A program made the position numbers and the translations under genes. From positions 3,082,501-3,146,500 of the forward strand of contig NZ_CP152002.1 in the NCBI RefSeq assembly GCF_038595055.1: a stretch of 64,000 nt of DNA, written 5' to 3'. The notes under the pieces were generated by a model. The model was not told the origin of the DNA, did no database searches, and saw only the letters and a program-made list of their open reading frames with translations. Below, piece by piece: positions 16,465-24,670 of the stretch. The first letter of the stretch is position 1, and each line of letters starts with the position of its first letter. Origin of the DNA: Paenibacillus sp. FSL R7-0345. GTDB taxonomy: Bacteria > Bacillota > Bacilli > Paenibacillales > Paenibacillaceae.

Positions 16465-17252
16465 AGACCCGCCTCCTGCAGTCCCGACGGCAGGCGGGTC
16501 AGCACCGGGGCAGCAGATATCAGCTGGCGCGTGTACTCATGCCGCGGATGATCAAGCACCTTGTGCGTTCCGCCGGATTCTACAATCCGGCCTTCTTTCA
16601 TTACGGCAATCCGGTCGGTATGCCGGCGGACATGCCGCCAGTCGTGAGTGATGAACAGAATGGAGCAGCCTGTCTCCAGCCGAAGCGAATTCAGCAGGCT
16701 TAGTACACGATGCCCGCTGACACTGTCGAGGGCTGTAGTAGCCTCATCCGCGATCAGCACATCCGGTGAGAACAGCAGAGCCAGCGCGATGGCGGCCCGC
16801 TGCAGCTGGCCGCCGCTAAGCTGGAAGGGATAACGTCCGGCCAGGCCTCCTTCAAGCCCGACGGATTCCAGGGCAAGAGCGGTGCGGCTGCGGGCCTCTT
16901 TAAGGTGCTCTTTATCATGGATAGCAATGGCTTCGCTGAAATGCTGGCCGATCGTGCGGAAGGGGGCAAAGGCAGCCTGATAGTCCTGAAAAATATAAGC
17001 CAGCTTCCGGCCCAGCACCTTCCTGATCTGCCCGCGGCTCATTGCCGCCAGCTCGGTATCGCCTAACCGGATGCTGCCTTCAGCGGACAGGTTGGGCGGC
17101 AGCAGCCGGCCGGCACTGCGGGAGAGCAGGCTTTTGCCGCTGCCGCTCTGGCCGACCAGGGCATGCCATTCTCCCGGCAGAACATTTAAAGATACACGGT
17201 CAACGAGCACCCGCGAACGGCTTCGTATTGTAACCTCATCAAAGTGCAGCAT
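16461..17252 (-). CDS. ABC importer ATPase, NikD/CntD/OppD type
   Basis: 263 residues with Walker A GQSGSGKSL, signature LSGGQLQR, Walker B VLIADEATTALD and a final switch histidine in FITHDWRHV. It couples ATP hydrolysis to transport through the two permeases encoded just upstream. Its start overlaps the permease stop by one base. It lacks the iron-sulfur C-terminal extension of full-length OppD proteins (about 320-350 residues), which fits the shorter NikD/CntD type. Confidence 0.92.
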   Translation of the reverse strand: MLHFDEVTIRSRSRVLVDRVSLNVLPGEWHALVGQSGSGKSLLSRSAGRLLPPNLSAEGSIRLGDTELAAMSRGQIRKVLGRKLAYIFQDYQAAFAPFRTIGQHFSEAIAIHDKEHLKEARSRTALALESVGLEGGLAGRYPFQLSGGQLQRAAIALALLFSPDVLIADEATTALDSVSGHRVLSLLNSLRLETGCSILFITHDWRHVRRHTDRIAVMKEGRIVESGGTHKVLDHPRHEYTRQLISAAPVLTRLPSGLQEAGL

Positions 17253-18100
17253 TATCCGCGCACCTCCTTTTTAACATCGTAATGATCTCTCAGTGCATCG
17301 CCCAAAATAGTGACGCACAGCACGACAAGCACAATCGCCAGTCCGGGGTAGAGCATCAGCTCCGGGGCAAGCTGGAAGTAGGGCCTGGAATCGTTCAGCA
17401 TCGCTCCCCATTCCGGTGTCGGCGGCTGTACGCCAAGCCCGATATAGGACAGTGAGGAGATCAGCAGAATGACCTTGCCCAGATCAAGGCTGGCCAGCAC
17501 CAGTACCTGTCCGGCAATATGCGGCAGCAGATGCCTGCTGAGCATTCTGGCCGGAGACAGGCCGCTAACACGGGCAGCGAGCATATAGTCCTGCCGGGAT
17601 TCGGTGATAACCGTTGTGCGCACTACCCGGGCATAGCTGACCCATTTGACCATTACAATGGCAATGATCATGCTGTGCAGGCCTGGTCCCAGCAGTCCGC
17701 TTAATACAATGACGACGATCATATCCGGAAAAGCGAGGAAGCCGTCGGCAATGCGCATGAAGCTGCGGTCCAGCCAGCCGCCCCGGTACCCGGCAATCAT
17801 TCCGGCTGCCGTGCCGATAACAAGTGCTGCTGCCAGAGCAAGCAGGCTGTAACCGATCGTCTGCTGCCCGCCCAGCATCAGCCGGGTCAGCACGTCACGG
17901 CCCAGATGGTCCGTTCCCAGCGGATGAGAGGGGCTTGACCCCTGCAGGCGCATGCCGAGATCCGTCAGTGTGGGATCATAGCGGAGAATAAAAGCGGTAT
18001 AGATATAAACCAGCAGCAGGAGAGCAGCGAATAGGGCTGCTGAGCCGAGCCGGAGCTTTATACTGAGACTGGCCTGCGGCTGCTTTAACAAGCGTATCAT
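17252..18100 (-). CDS. ABC importer permease, NikC/CntC/OppC type
   Basis: 282 residues. An N-terminal membrane segment (about 21-42) is followed by the OppC-type motif SHPLGTDHLGRDVLTRL (about 77-93) and five further segments. The coupling loop RTTVITESRQDYMLAARVSG contacts the ATPases. It pairs with the NikB-type permease to form the translocation pore. It is translationally coupled on both sides by 1-4 base overlaps. Confidence 0.92.
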   Translation of the reverse strand: MIRLLKQPQASLSIKLRLGSAALFAALLLLVYIYTAFILRYDPTLTDLGMRLQGSSPSHPLGTDHLGRDVLTRLMLGGQQTIGYSLLALAAALVIGTAAGMIAGYRGGWLDRSFMRIADGFLAFPDMIVVIVLSGLLGPGLHSMIIAIVMVKWVSYARVVRTTVITESRQDYMLAARVSGLSPARMLSRHLLPHIAGQVLVLASLDLGKVILLISSLSYIGLGVQPPTPEWGAMLNDSRPYFQLAPELMLYPGLAIVLVVLCVTILGDALRDHYDVKKEVRG

Positions 18101-19044
18101 TCCTGCATTCCTCCTCCTTTTAGTCTGAGTTCAGGCTTCAAATAGCGGTTCAGCAGATCAACTCCTGTATTAACAGCAAACACTGTAATAGCCATAATAA
18201 GAATATAGCCCTGAATTACCGGATAATCGCGCTGGCGGATGGAATCCACAATCAGTTTGCCGATGCCGGGATATGCGAACAGCACCTCAATGACGACGAC
18301 TCCGCCGATCAGGCTGCCGAGGCTGACCCCGAACACGGTGATAACCGGCGGCAGGCTGTGGCGGAAGGCATAAGACCAGAAAATCCGCCACTCCGGAATG
18401 CCGCGTGCTCTGGCGGAGACAATGAATTCCTCCCCGAGCGAGTCCAGCAGGCTTGCGCGCAGCAGCCGGAGATAGAGGCTGGAAATCGCCAGGCCAAGTG
18501 TGAGGGAGGGCAGGATCATGGACAGGAATCCGCCGCGTCCCATTGTGGGGAGCCAGCCCAGCTGGACGGCAAACAGGTCAATCAGGATCAGCCCGAGCCA
18601 GAAGCTGGGCACGGCGGCGCCGATCACAGACAGAGAGCGGCTGAGCTTGTCCAGCCAGCTCTCACGGTAAAGCGCAGACAGGGAAGCCAGCGGCAGGGTG
18701 AGTATCAGCATTACCGCCAAAGAGCCTAAGGTCAGCTCCAGAGTAGCCGGCAGACTGGCGGCGATCAGCTCAAAGGCCGGCTCGCCTGTGGCATAAGACT
18801 TCCCGAAGTCCAGCTGTACAAACCGGAACAGCCACTGGCCATACTGAACGATAAGCGGCTCATTAAAGCCCATTTCCTCGCGCAGCGCCTCGATTTGTTC
18901 CTGGCTGACCGAGAGCTCATCGACGTTCAGGATGGTCAGCGCTGGATCTCCGGGAGCAAGCCGGATGAACAGAAAGCTGATAAAGGTTATAAACAGCAGA
19001 AACAGGGCGACCTCCAGAAACTTGCGGGAAATAAGCCGCAGCAT
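18097..19044 (-). CDS. ABC importer permease, NikB/CntB/OppB type
   Basis: 315 residues with six membrane segments, the OppB-type N-terminus (FIRLAPGDPA, about 27-36) and the EAA-like coupling loop around EEFIVSARARGIPEW. The end VEVLFAYPGIGKLIVDSI is typical of the family. It overlaps the downstream permease gene by four bases and the upstream binding-protein gene by one. Confidence 0.92.
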   Translation of the reverse strand: MLRLISRKFLEVALFLLFITFISFLFIRLAPGDPALTILNVDELSVSQEQIEALREEMGFNEPLIVQYGQWLFRFVQLDFGKSYATGEPAFELIAASLPATLELTLGSLAVMLILTLPLASLSALYRESWLDKLSRSLSVIGAAVPSFWLGLILIDLFAVQLGWLPTMGRGGFLSMILPSLTLGLAISSLYLRLLRASLLDSLGEEFIVSARARGIPEWRIFWSYAFRHSLPPVITVFGVSLGSLIGGVVVIEVLFAYPGIGKLIVDSIRQRDYPVIQGYILIMAITVFAVNTGVDLLNRYLKPELRLKGGGMQE

Positions 19045-20630
19045 TAATCCAGAATATCCAGTTCATTAGTAATCATGTAATACTCGCTCCGGGTCGTCAC
19101 CCAGTTCTTAACCTTATCCTTGTTATAAGCGACAATGGTGGACGGGTGAAGAATAAAGGAGTTGATCATCTGCTCATGGACATAGCTGGCAGCCTGTTCT
19201 GCTAACATAGCACGTTCATCAGCGCCTACCGTCTGGTTCAGCTTATCGATAATAGCGGTCAGCTCCGGCTGTTCAGCCCCGCTGAAATTAAGGGCACCGT
19301 CCGGATGATAGGTAGCGTTCAAATAATAACCGGCATCTCCGCGCGGTGCGGTCAGGTTACTGTAGGTAGCCAGATCCCAGTCGCGGTTCGAGGCCATATA
19401 ATCCTCCGGCGTATCAATCTGGCGGATTTCAACCGCCATTCCGATCCGCTTTGCGTCGGACTGGAACACCTGGGCAATCAGCGGCAGGTCAGCTCGGGCG
19501 CTGTATGTAAGCAGTACAAGCTGAAGCGGCTCGCCGTTCTTTTGCATCACCCCGTCCTGCAGGGTGTAGCCTGCTTCATTTAAGTATTGGACAGCCGCAG
19601 CTTCCCCGCTTGGACCCGGTTCAAAAGAGGGGGCAAACGGCAGGGAAGGCAGAAAAGGACCTTTGGCAGCTTCACCATAGCCGAGCAGGATAGTATCGAC
19701 AATCTCCTGCCGGTTGATCAGCGCATCCACTGCCCGGCGGACCCGGACATCCTGCATGCTGGCGCGTTCCATGTTCATCGTCATCTGATGCACACGGAAG
19801 GTCGAAGTAGCTTCCACTTCAATTCCTGCCTGGGCGCGCAGCACTTCGAGGCTCTCCACTTCAGGACGGTAGACAATATCCACCTGGCCGGACTGGAGAG
19901 CAAGCGTCCGGGCATTGGCATCCTCATTGAAGGAGAAGGTGACGGAATCAAGCTTGGAAGCTCCGTCCCAGTAAGCATCATAGCGCGCAAGCTCCAGCTT
20001 GCTGCCCGGGGCGAAGGAGGTAAGCTTGAACGGGCCGGTGCCGGTAATCCGCTGGTTGAAATCCTCCTCGGTCACATCAATGATGGACACATTCGGATTG
20101 ACCAGCTCGCTGATGAACTCCGGAAAGGGCCGGGTTGTCGTTATTTGCAGCTGATTGCCATCAGCTGCAATCTGTCCGATGTTGAGCGCATTACGGATGG
20201 CGACGTTCTCAGTCATGGCCCGCTCCAGCGATGCTTTTACAGCTGCACCGTCCATTGCTCTGCCATTGTGAAACGTGATGCCTTCCCGCAGGTTAATGGT
20301 CCAGTGGACACCGTCTTCACCTTCCCAGGTTTCGGCGAGCCACGGAACGACCTTGAGCTGTTCTTCGTCCAGCTTGACCAGTGTCTCGGTAATACCGGCA
20401 CGCAGCGGGACATAGCTGGAATCGACATGCGGATCAAGTGAGCGGGTGGAGAAATTGTACAGGAAGTGAATATGCTTTTTATCTGCAGGTTGGTTGGATG
20501 CACTCTGTGAAGCTTCTGAACAGGCGCTTAATAGAGTCACTAGAATGAGCATAGGCAGACTCAGACAGAGCCGGAAGGCAGTGCGGGAGGAGAAAAAACG
20601 CAGCGGAGACAGTTGTGTAATCCTTTTCAT
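19044..20630 (-). CDS. Zur-controlled ABC importer substrate-binding lipoprotein, NikA/CntA-like
   Basis: 528 residues. The signal peptide ends in the lipobox LSAC (about 34-37), so the protein is lipid-anchored. The rest is a large peptide/nickel-type (SBP_bac_5) binding fold: RSLDPHVDSSY, VPWLAETWE, ITFHNGRAM, and TAPRGDAGYYLN in the region that contacts ligand in CntA/NikA-type proteins. With a perfect Zur operator in its promoter, the likely cargo is zinc bound to a metallophore of the staphylopine/bacillopaline kind, or zinc itself. No opine biosynthesis gene (cntKLM-like) is in the window. The exact cargo is an inference. Confidence 0.88.
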   Translation of the reverse strand: MKRITQLSPLRFFSSRTAFRLCLSLPMLILVTLLSACSEASQSASNQPADKKHIHFLYNFSTRSLDPHVDSSYVPLRAGITETLVKLDEEQLKVVPWLAETWEGEDGVHWTINLREGITFHNGRAMDGAAVKASLERAMTENVAIRNALNIGQIAADGNQLQITTTRPFPEFISELVNPNVSIIDVTEEDFNQRITGTGPFKLTSFAPGSKLELARYDAYWDGASKLDSVTFSFNEDANARTLALQSGQVDIVYRPEVESLEVLRAQAGIEVEATSTFRVHQMTMNMERASMQDVRVRRAVDALINRQEIVDTILLGYGEAAKGPFLPSLPFAPSFEPGPSGEAAAVQYLNEAGYTLQDGVMQKNGEPLQLVLLTYSARADLPLIAQVFQSDAKRIGMAVEIRQIDTPEDYMASNRDWDLATYSNLTAPRGDAGYYLNATYHPDGALNFSGAEQPELTAIIDKLNQTVGADERAMLAEQAASYVHEQMINSFILHPSTIVAYNKDKVKNWVTTRSEYYMITNELDILD

Positions 20631-20667
20631 GATGCACCCTCTTAATTAGTAATAGTTACGAATAAAG

Positions 20668-20696
20668 ATATTATCGTAATAATTACGAATAATCAA
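20668..20696 (-). promoter_or_regulatory. promoter with Zur box in its spacer
   Basis: On the minus strand, TTGATT (20696-20691), a 17-base spacer and TAATAT (20673-20668) form the promoter of the importer operon. The palindrome TCGTAATAATTACGA (20674-20688) fills the spacer and matches the 7-1-7 Zur consensus without a mismatch, so zinc-loaded Zur should block RNA polymerase. Confidence 0.88.
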
Positions 20697-20726
20697 GAAT
20701 TAATTTCAGTGAGGTGTTTCAAGTGA

Positions 20727-20879
20727 TCTGGAGAAATCGTTGATTGCACAGCACTCTGGAGCTCGCTTCCGGCAGTGAAAAACGGCAAGGTGACCTTTAT
20801 CGACTCTATGTGGAACTATGATGATATGCTGACCAGCGGCATGCTGGTAGATGAATTCCCGGGCATGCTTGCGAAATAA
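20727..20879 (+). pseudogene. 3' remnant of a siderophore-binding protein gene
   Basis: The short frame ending at TAA 20877-20879 encodes WSSLPAVKNGKVTFID followed by a YDDMLTSGMLV-type tail, the usual C-terminus of iron-siderophore binding proteins. There is no start, no ribosome binding site and no upstream part, and it is still followed by a terminator. It marks where a siderophore transport gene was deleted, probably when the flanking genes were joined. Confidence 0.65.
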
Positions 20880-20917
20880 CAGGTGGAAATTTAACTATGT
20901 TAATCATACACGGAATC

Positions 20918-20949
20918 ACAGCCTTCTCTGCGGAGAGGGCTGTTTTTTT
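20918..20949 (+). terminator. terminator of the deleted binding-protein gene
   Basis: ACAGCC...CTCT-gcgg-AGAG...GGCTGT, followed by a run of T. Confidence 0.85.
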
Positions 20950-20950
20950 G

Positions 20951-21195
20951 CGAAATGAAGGGCAAAAATGCCTTTGATTTTGGCTCGCGAAGCCTAATGG
21001 ACGAAATGAAGGGCAAAAAATGCCTTTGATTTTGGCTTGCGAAGCCTAATGGACGAAATGAAGGGCAAAAATGCCTTTGATTTTGGCTTGCGAAGCCTAA
21101 TGGGCGAAATGAAGGGCAAAAATGCCTCTGATTTTGGCTAGTGGGGCGCAATGGGCGAAATGAAGAGCATAAGTGCCTTTGATTTTGGCTCGCTC
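20951..21195. repeat. 51-bp tandem array, five copies
   Basis: Copies start at 20951, 21002, 21054, 21105 and 21156. Each begins CGAAATGAAGGGC and contains GGCAAAAATGCC, a small hairpin, then TTTGATTTTGGC. The first three copies are nearly identical; the fourth and fifth have diverged. The period is a multiple of three, which creates an antisense open frame, but there is no start signal and I regard the array as non-coding. Confidence 0.9.
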
Positions 21196-21273
21196 AATAT
21201 AAAAAAATGTGGATAGCGTCTTCAGAAGAGCCCGAATGTTCACCGGTTAGGGTGATTTTGTGCCGTCTTAGTA

Positions 21274-21330
21274 TCGACAAAACGGTCTACAAGTTGTAAA
21301 CTGTTGAAAACAGGAGGTCTACAGATTGTA
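21274..21330 (+). promoter_or_regulatory. promoter with two BlaI-type operators
   Basis: TCGACA (21274-21279), a 17-base spacer and TAAACT (21297-21302) form a promoter. TACAAGTTGTA (21288-21298) lies in the spacer and overlaps the -10 box; TACAGATTGTA (21320-21330) follows 32 bases later. Both keep the TACA/TGTA halves typical of BlaI/MecI operators and share flanking TC and AAC. Confidence 0.65.
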
Positions 21331-21351
21331 AACCCCAAGGAGCTGAATATA

Positions 21352-21714
21352 TTGAAGGCAGTAAAGCTGACGGAAACAGAGGCCAGACTGGCAGAGCTGA
21401 TCTGGAAGGGGGAGCCGCTGCCCTCCGGGGAGCTGGTGAAGCTGTGCGAAGCCGAGCTGGGCTGGAAGAAATCGACGACTTATACCATGCTGAAGCGGCT
21501 GGAGGGGAAAGGGGTGTTCATTAATGAAGACGGTACGGTGTTCTCGCGGATCAGCAAGGAGGATTTCCATGCTGATCAGAGCAAACAGTTCGTGGAAGAG
21601 ACTTTCGGGGGATCGCTGCCGCGCTTCCTGGCTGCATTTACGCGCAGCCGCAAGCTGGAGGACAAGGAGATTGACGAGCTGCTGAAGCTGATCCATGAGA
21701 AGGAGGAGGAATAG
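21352..21714 (+). CDS. BlaI/MecI/CopY-family repressor
   Basis: 120 residues from TTG at 21352, placed 9 bases after AAGGAG. An upstream ATT (21325) after AGGAGG would add nine residues. The winged helix is clear: KLTETEARLAELIW, then KKSTTYTMLKRLEGKGVF. The C-terminal helices KEIDELLKLIHE mediate dimerisation. Such repressors are cleaved after signalling by a BlaR1-type M56 peptidase, and that partner is encoded 2 bases downstream. Two TACA/TGTA operators upstream point to autoregulation. Confidence 0.88.
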   Translation: MKAVKLTETEARLAELIWKGEPLPSGELVKLCEAELGWKKSTTYTMLKRLEGKGVFINEDGTVFSRISKEDFHADQSKQFVEETFGGSLPRFLAAFTRSRKLEDKEIDELLKLIHEKEEE

Positions 21715-21716
21715 GG

Positions 21717-23858
21717 ATGACAGCTTTTTTTCAGACCCTGCTGCAGATGAGCATTGCCGGAAGCTATGTCATTCTGCTCGTACTGATTGCCAGGCTTCTG
21801 CTTAGAAAAGCACCCAAAATACTCTCCTATATTCTCTGGTTCGCGGTGCTGTTCCGGCTGCTCTGTCCGTTGTCCTTTGAAACACCCTATAGCCTGCTGC
21901 CTGAATTGGGAAAGGGCAATCTGCAGTCAGCCGGAGGCGGAGAACAGGCTATAATACAGCCGCCTGCGGATTCAGAGGCAGAGCCTGCAGGAACTGCAGG
22001 CGTTACGGAAGCAGGCACTGCTGGCGGTACTACTGCAGATGAAAACGGCGTGGCGGCGGGTTCTGCTGTAACGGGGATGGCTGGTACAATATCTGCTGCA
22101 ACCGCTGCTAAATCATCCTCAGCAGAACGCTGGCAGACTGCCGCAGGTTATACCTGGCTCGGCGGATGTGCAGTTATGCTGGCCGGCGGCCTCATCTCAG
22201 CCATCCGGCTTAACCGGCGGCTGAAAGCGGCACGGCATGAGGGAGGCCGCATCTATGTGTGGAACGGAGCCGAGACTCCATTCGTGTTCGGCCTGCTTAG
22301 GCCCCGCATCATATTGCCTGAAGGTCTTGGGGAACATGAGCGAGGCTATATCATCCGGCATGAACAGGTTCATATCAGCAGGCTTGACCATCTGGTGAAG
22401 CTGGCCGCTTTTGCAGCGATCTGCCTGCACTGGTTCAACCCGCTGGTCTGGCTGGCCGTCCGTTTCATGGATGAAGATATGGAGAAATCCTGTGATGAGG
22501 CGGTCATCCGGCAGCTGGGCAGCGGGATCAAGAAGGAGTATTCAACCTCTCTGCTGGCACTGTCCACCGGAAAAACATTTACAGGCCGCACTCCGCTCGC
22601 TTTCGGTGAGAACAGTACAAAAGGACGGATCAGGAACATTCTGAATTACCGGAAGCCTTCCTTCTGGGCAGTTACATCTGCGGTAGCGTTAGTAGCTATT
22701 ACCGTTGCAACCGCCGTTTTAACAGGGAATATACGCTCACAAAAGATGACCGAAGCAGATTATGCCAAGCAATATATAGAAGAGCAGATAGCCGGGATAG
22801 AGAACAGAATAACCGGTGCAGTCATTGCAGACAGTGAAATAACTCTGTTTGAGCTGGCTGGCCGGGTAGAGGGGCTGCTGGCTGAGCCGCTGGAGCTGTG
22901 GCGGCTGGAATACCGGCTGGAGCCGGAGGACATCAGCAGGCTGCCGCTGGCCGGCGGAATGAACGAGGTTGACGGTAAAATTACTGAGGATAGCGGAATG
23001 GGCAAGCCGTTTCTGGTTTTTGCTTATGAAGGAGATAAACCGCGTTATGAGGGGGTTATCTGGAGCGGGGAATACGATCTTGGCACACCAGCCGGACGGG
23101 AAACAGCCTTGCAGGTCTTTTTTGAAGGCAAAGGGCTGCTGGAACATGAAACCTACAGCGGTAATCATGCGATCGCGAAGTTTGTGATGTCGGATGGAAC
23201 GACTGCCCATCTGCTGCTGTCCCAGCCGGCTGTGCAGGGCGGTTCCGGCATCTGGGTTGTTGAACGCTGGAAAGACGGCAACGGTTATGAGTATTACGAG
23301 ACTCCGGATACTTCTCAGCCGTCCGCAGAGTACTTTGCAGGACTACAGGAGGAAGCAGACCAGGGGCACCAGACAGCTGAACTGCTGGACCCAGCGCAGG
23401 CAGCGGCCGCATTTATACAGAATGAGCTTGGCTGGAACCTTACCAAGGAGCAGATTGAACTGCAGTTTCCCGCAACAGCTGCAGATTTCACTATATCCCC
23501 TGTAAGTAAGCTGCTGGGCTATGTTAGCGGGATGACTCTGACGGAGCCCGGGTTTAAGTTCGATAATGTAGAGTGGCTGACAGATGATGAAGATCCGGCC
23601 CGGCTGCAGAGGCTGGGTATTGATCCGGAACGTGATATGCCGGGAGGCTTCTACATCCTGAATAAGCTTGCCGTTAACGATCCGCTGGAGCTGTCGGAAG
23701 AAGCGGAGTTTGCTATTATAGACGGCGCTGTACCGAAAACAGTCAGCAAAGCTGAATTTGTAGCGCGGCTGGAATTAATGGCCGGGTCCGGGATGCTGTG
23801 CACCGTTACAACACAGGACGGCAAAGTCCTCGGGATAGCAGAGAGGTATCTGCCATAA
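21717..23858 (+). CDS. BlaR1-like M56 family membrane metallopeptidase
   Basis: 713 residues. Three or four membrane segments flank the zinc-protease domain with H215EQVH219 and the downstream DEDMEKSCDEAV ligand block. A Gly/Ala/Ser-rich linker (about 72-137) precedes the protease. After a last membrane segment (about 318-340) comes a 370-residue extracytoplasmic region. It is not a penicillin-binding domain: I see no SxxK motif, and it includes DUF4825-like-sized segments with unknown ligand. It probably senses an envelope signal and cleaves the upstream BlaI-type repressor. Confidence 0.88.
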   Translation: MTAFFQTLLQMSIAGSYVILLVLIARLLLRKAPKILSYILWFAVLFRLLCPLSFETPYSLLPELGKGNLQSAGGGEQAIIQPPADSEAEPAGTAGVTEAGTAGGTTADENGVAAGSAVTGMAGTISAATAAKSSSAERWQTAAGYTWLGGCAVMLAGGLISAIRLNRRLKAARHEGGRIYVWNGAETPFVFGLLRPRIILPEGLGEHERGYIIRHEQVHISRLDHLVKLAAFAAICLHWFNPLVWLAVRFMDEDMEKSCDEAVIRQLGSGIKKEYSTSLLALSTGKTFTGRTPLAFGENSTKGRIRNILNYRKPSFWAVTSAVALVAITVATAVLTGNIRSQKMTEADYAKQYIEEQIAGIENRITGAVIADSEITLFELAGRVEGLLAEPLELWRLEYRLEPEDISRLPLAGGMNEVDGKITEDSGMGKPFLVFAYEGDKPRYEGVIWSGEYDLGTPAGRETALQVFFEGKGLLEHETYSGNHAIAKFVMSDGTTAHLLLSQPAVQGGSGIWVVERWKDGNGYEYYETPDTSQPSAEYFAGLQEEADQGHQTAELLDPAQAAAAFIQNELGWNLTKEQIELQFPATAADFTISPVSKLLGYVSGMTLTEPGFKFDNVEWLTDDEDPARLQRLGIDPERDMPGGFYILNKLAVNDPLELSEEAEFAIIDGAVPKTVSKAEFVARLELMAGSGMLCTVTTQDGKVLGIAERYLP

Positions 23859-23860
23859 TG

Positions 23861-23881
23861 TAAAAAGCCGGTCCACCGGCT
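23861..23881 (-). terminator. terminator for the DUF1697 gene
   Basis: On the minus strand, AGCCGG-tgga-CCGGCT followed by T4. Confidence 0.75.
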
Positions 23882-23938
23882 GGAGATCAAACAGTTTCTG
23901 AAGCTGAGCCAGCTGTTCCGGCAAACCTTCCTGGCCGA

Positions 23939-24496
23939 TTAATTGTTCTGCTGCGCTTCTGCCGCGAGCATCAGCTGATAGATTTTGCGGGTCGTGTTCA
24001 CATTGCGGACGGTCATCAGCTTGTAGACACTGCTGCCGATAAGCTTGGCCATCGCGCTTTTGATAACATTCTCGCGTTCTACGGAATACAAAACGGCCCC
24101 TTGAACGTAGAGAAGGGTGCCGATTCCCGGCTTCAGCGGCAGCTTGTCCAGCACGGATTCGTCGTCTGCTTCATCCCACAGGAACATGACATCGCTTCTG
24201 AACATGTCGCCGTTGCTCCAGGAGTCGGGAAGGGCTTCCATGACTGTGCGGATTTCCGGCAGACTGCGGATTAATACTTTGATGCTCAGGCCGAAATCTT
24301 TTAAAATGGCTTGTTCGAGAATCTCCGGAAGCTGCTCTTGCGGATGATCAGCGGAGGAAAAGATAATATTTCCGGAATTAATATAAGTTGTCACGGAGGT
24401 CATTCCGGCCTGTTCAAACGTCTGCTTAAGCAGCTTCATGCTGATAATATTGTTTCCGCCGACGTTAATGCCTCTGAGTAGTGCAACATAGATCAT
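23939..24496 (-). CDS. DUF1697 family protein
   Basis: 185 residues from ATG at 24496; a longer ATG at 24532 lacks a good ribosome binding site. The family signature is plain at the N-terminus: YVALLRGINVGGNN, then LKQTFEQAGMTSVTTYINSGNIIF. The C-terminus has the conserved MTVRNVNTTRKI. It is a small cytosolic protein of unknown biochemical role. It is divergent from the stress protein and Mrp operon. Confidence 0.9.
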   Translation of the reverse strand: MIYVALLRGINVGGNNIISMKLLKQTFEQAGMTSVTTYINSGNIIFSSADHPQEQLPEILEQAILKDFGLSIKVLIRSLPEIRTVMEALPDSWSNGDMFRSDVMFLWDEADDESVLDKLPLKPGIGTLLYVQGAVLYSVERENVIKSAMAKLIGSSVYKLMTVRNVNTTRKIYQLMLAAEAQQNN

Positions 24497-24542
24497 CTGG
24501 ATCCCTGCTTCCTGTAATCTTGACTTTTCCATGTCCGTAAAC

Positions 24543-24571
24543 TTTACAAACAGTAGCTTAGTCGATATACT
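24543..24571 (+). promoter_or_regulatory. SigA promoter of the USP-Mrp operon
   Basis: TTTACA (24543-24548), a 17-base spacer and TATACT (24566-24571): a near-consensus promoter that would start transcription around 24578. Confidence 0.8.
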
Positions 24572-24604
24572 TTAAATATAACATTTCAGGGTGCAGAACA
24601 ACAG

Positions 24605-24634
24605 AAAGGGGCTTACGCCAGTAGGCTCCTTTTG
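24605..24634 (+). terminator. terminator-like hairpin in the leader of the USP-Mrp operon
   Basis: AAAGGGGCTTAC (24605-24616 region) pairs over 12 positions, two of them G-U, with GTAGGCTCCTTT. The loop is four bases and TTTTG follows. It lies after the promoter and before the first gene, so it may attenuate transcription or protect the 5' end. Confidence 0.55.
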
Positions 24635-24670
24635 TATTTCTAACCCAATTCAAACAGGAGGGCGAAGGTC

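Noticed and set aside
19587..20441. 284-codon plus-strand frame opposite the substrate-binding protein
   Set aside because: Antisense shadow of a clear SBP_bac_5 lipoprotein gene; no start signal.
20900..21151. 83-codon minus-strand frame with repeated SQNQRHF units
   Set aside because: It arises only because the 51-bp tandem repeat is a multiple of three. There is no ribosome binding site and the plus-strand hairpins explain the sequence better.
20951..21195. CRISPR array
   Set aside because: The units are contiguous and near-identical with no unique spacers, and no cas gene is present.
21717..23858. beta-lactam sensor BlaR1 proper
   Set aside because: The C-terminal extracytoplasmic part shows no SxxK penicillin-binding motif; only the M56 protease half is BlaR1-like.
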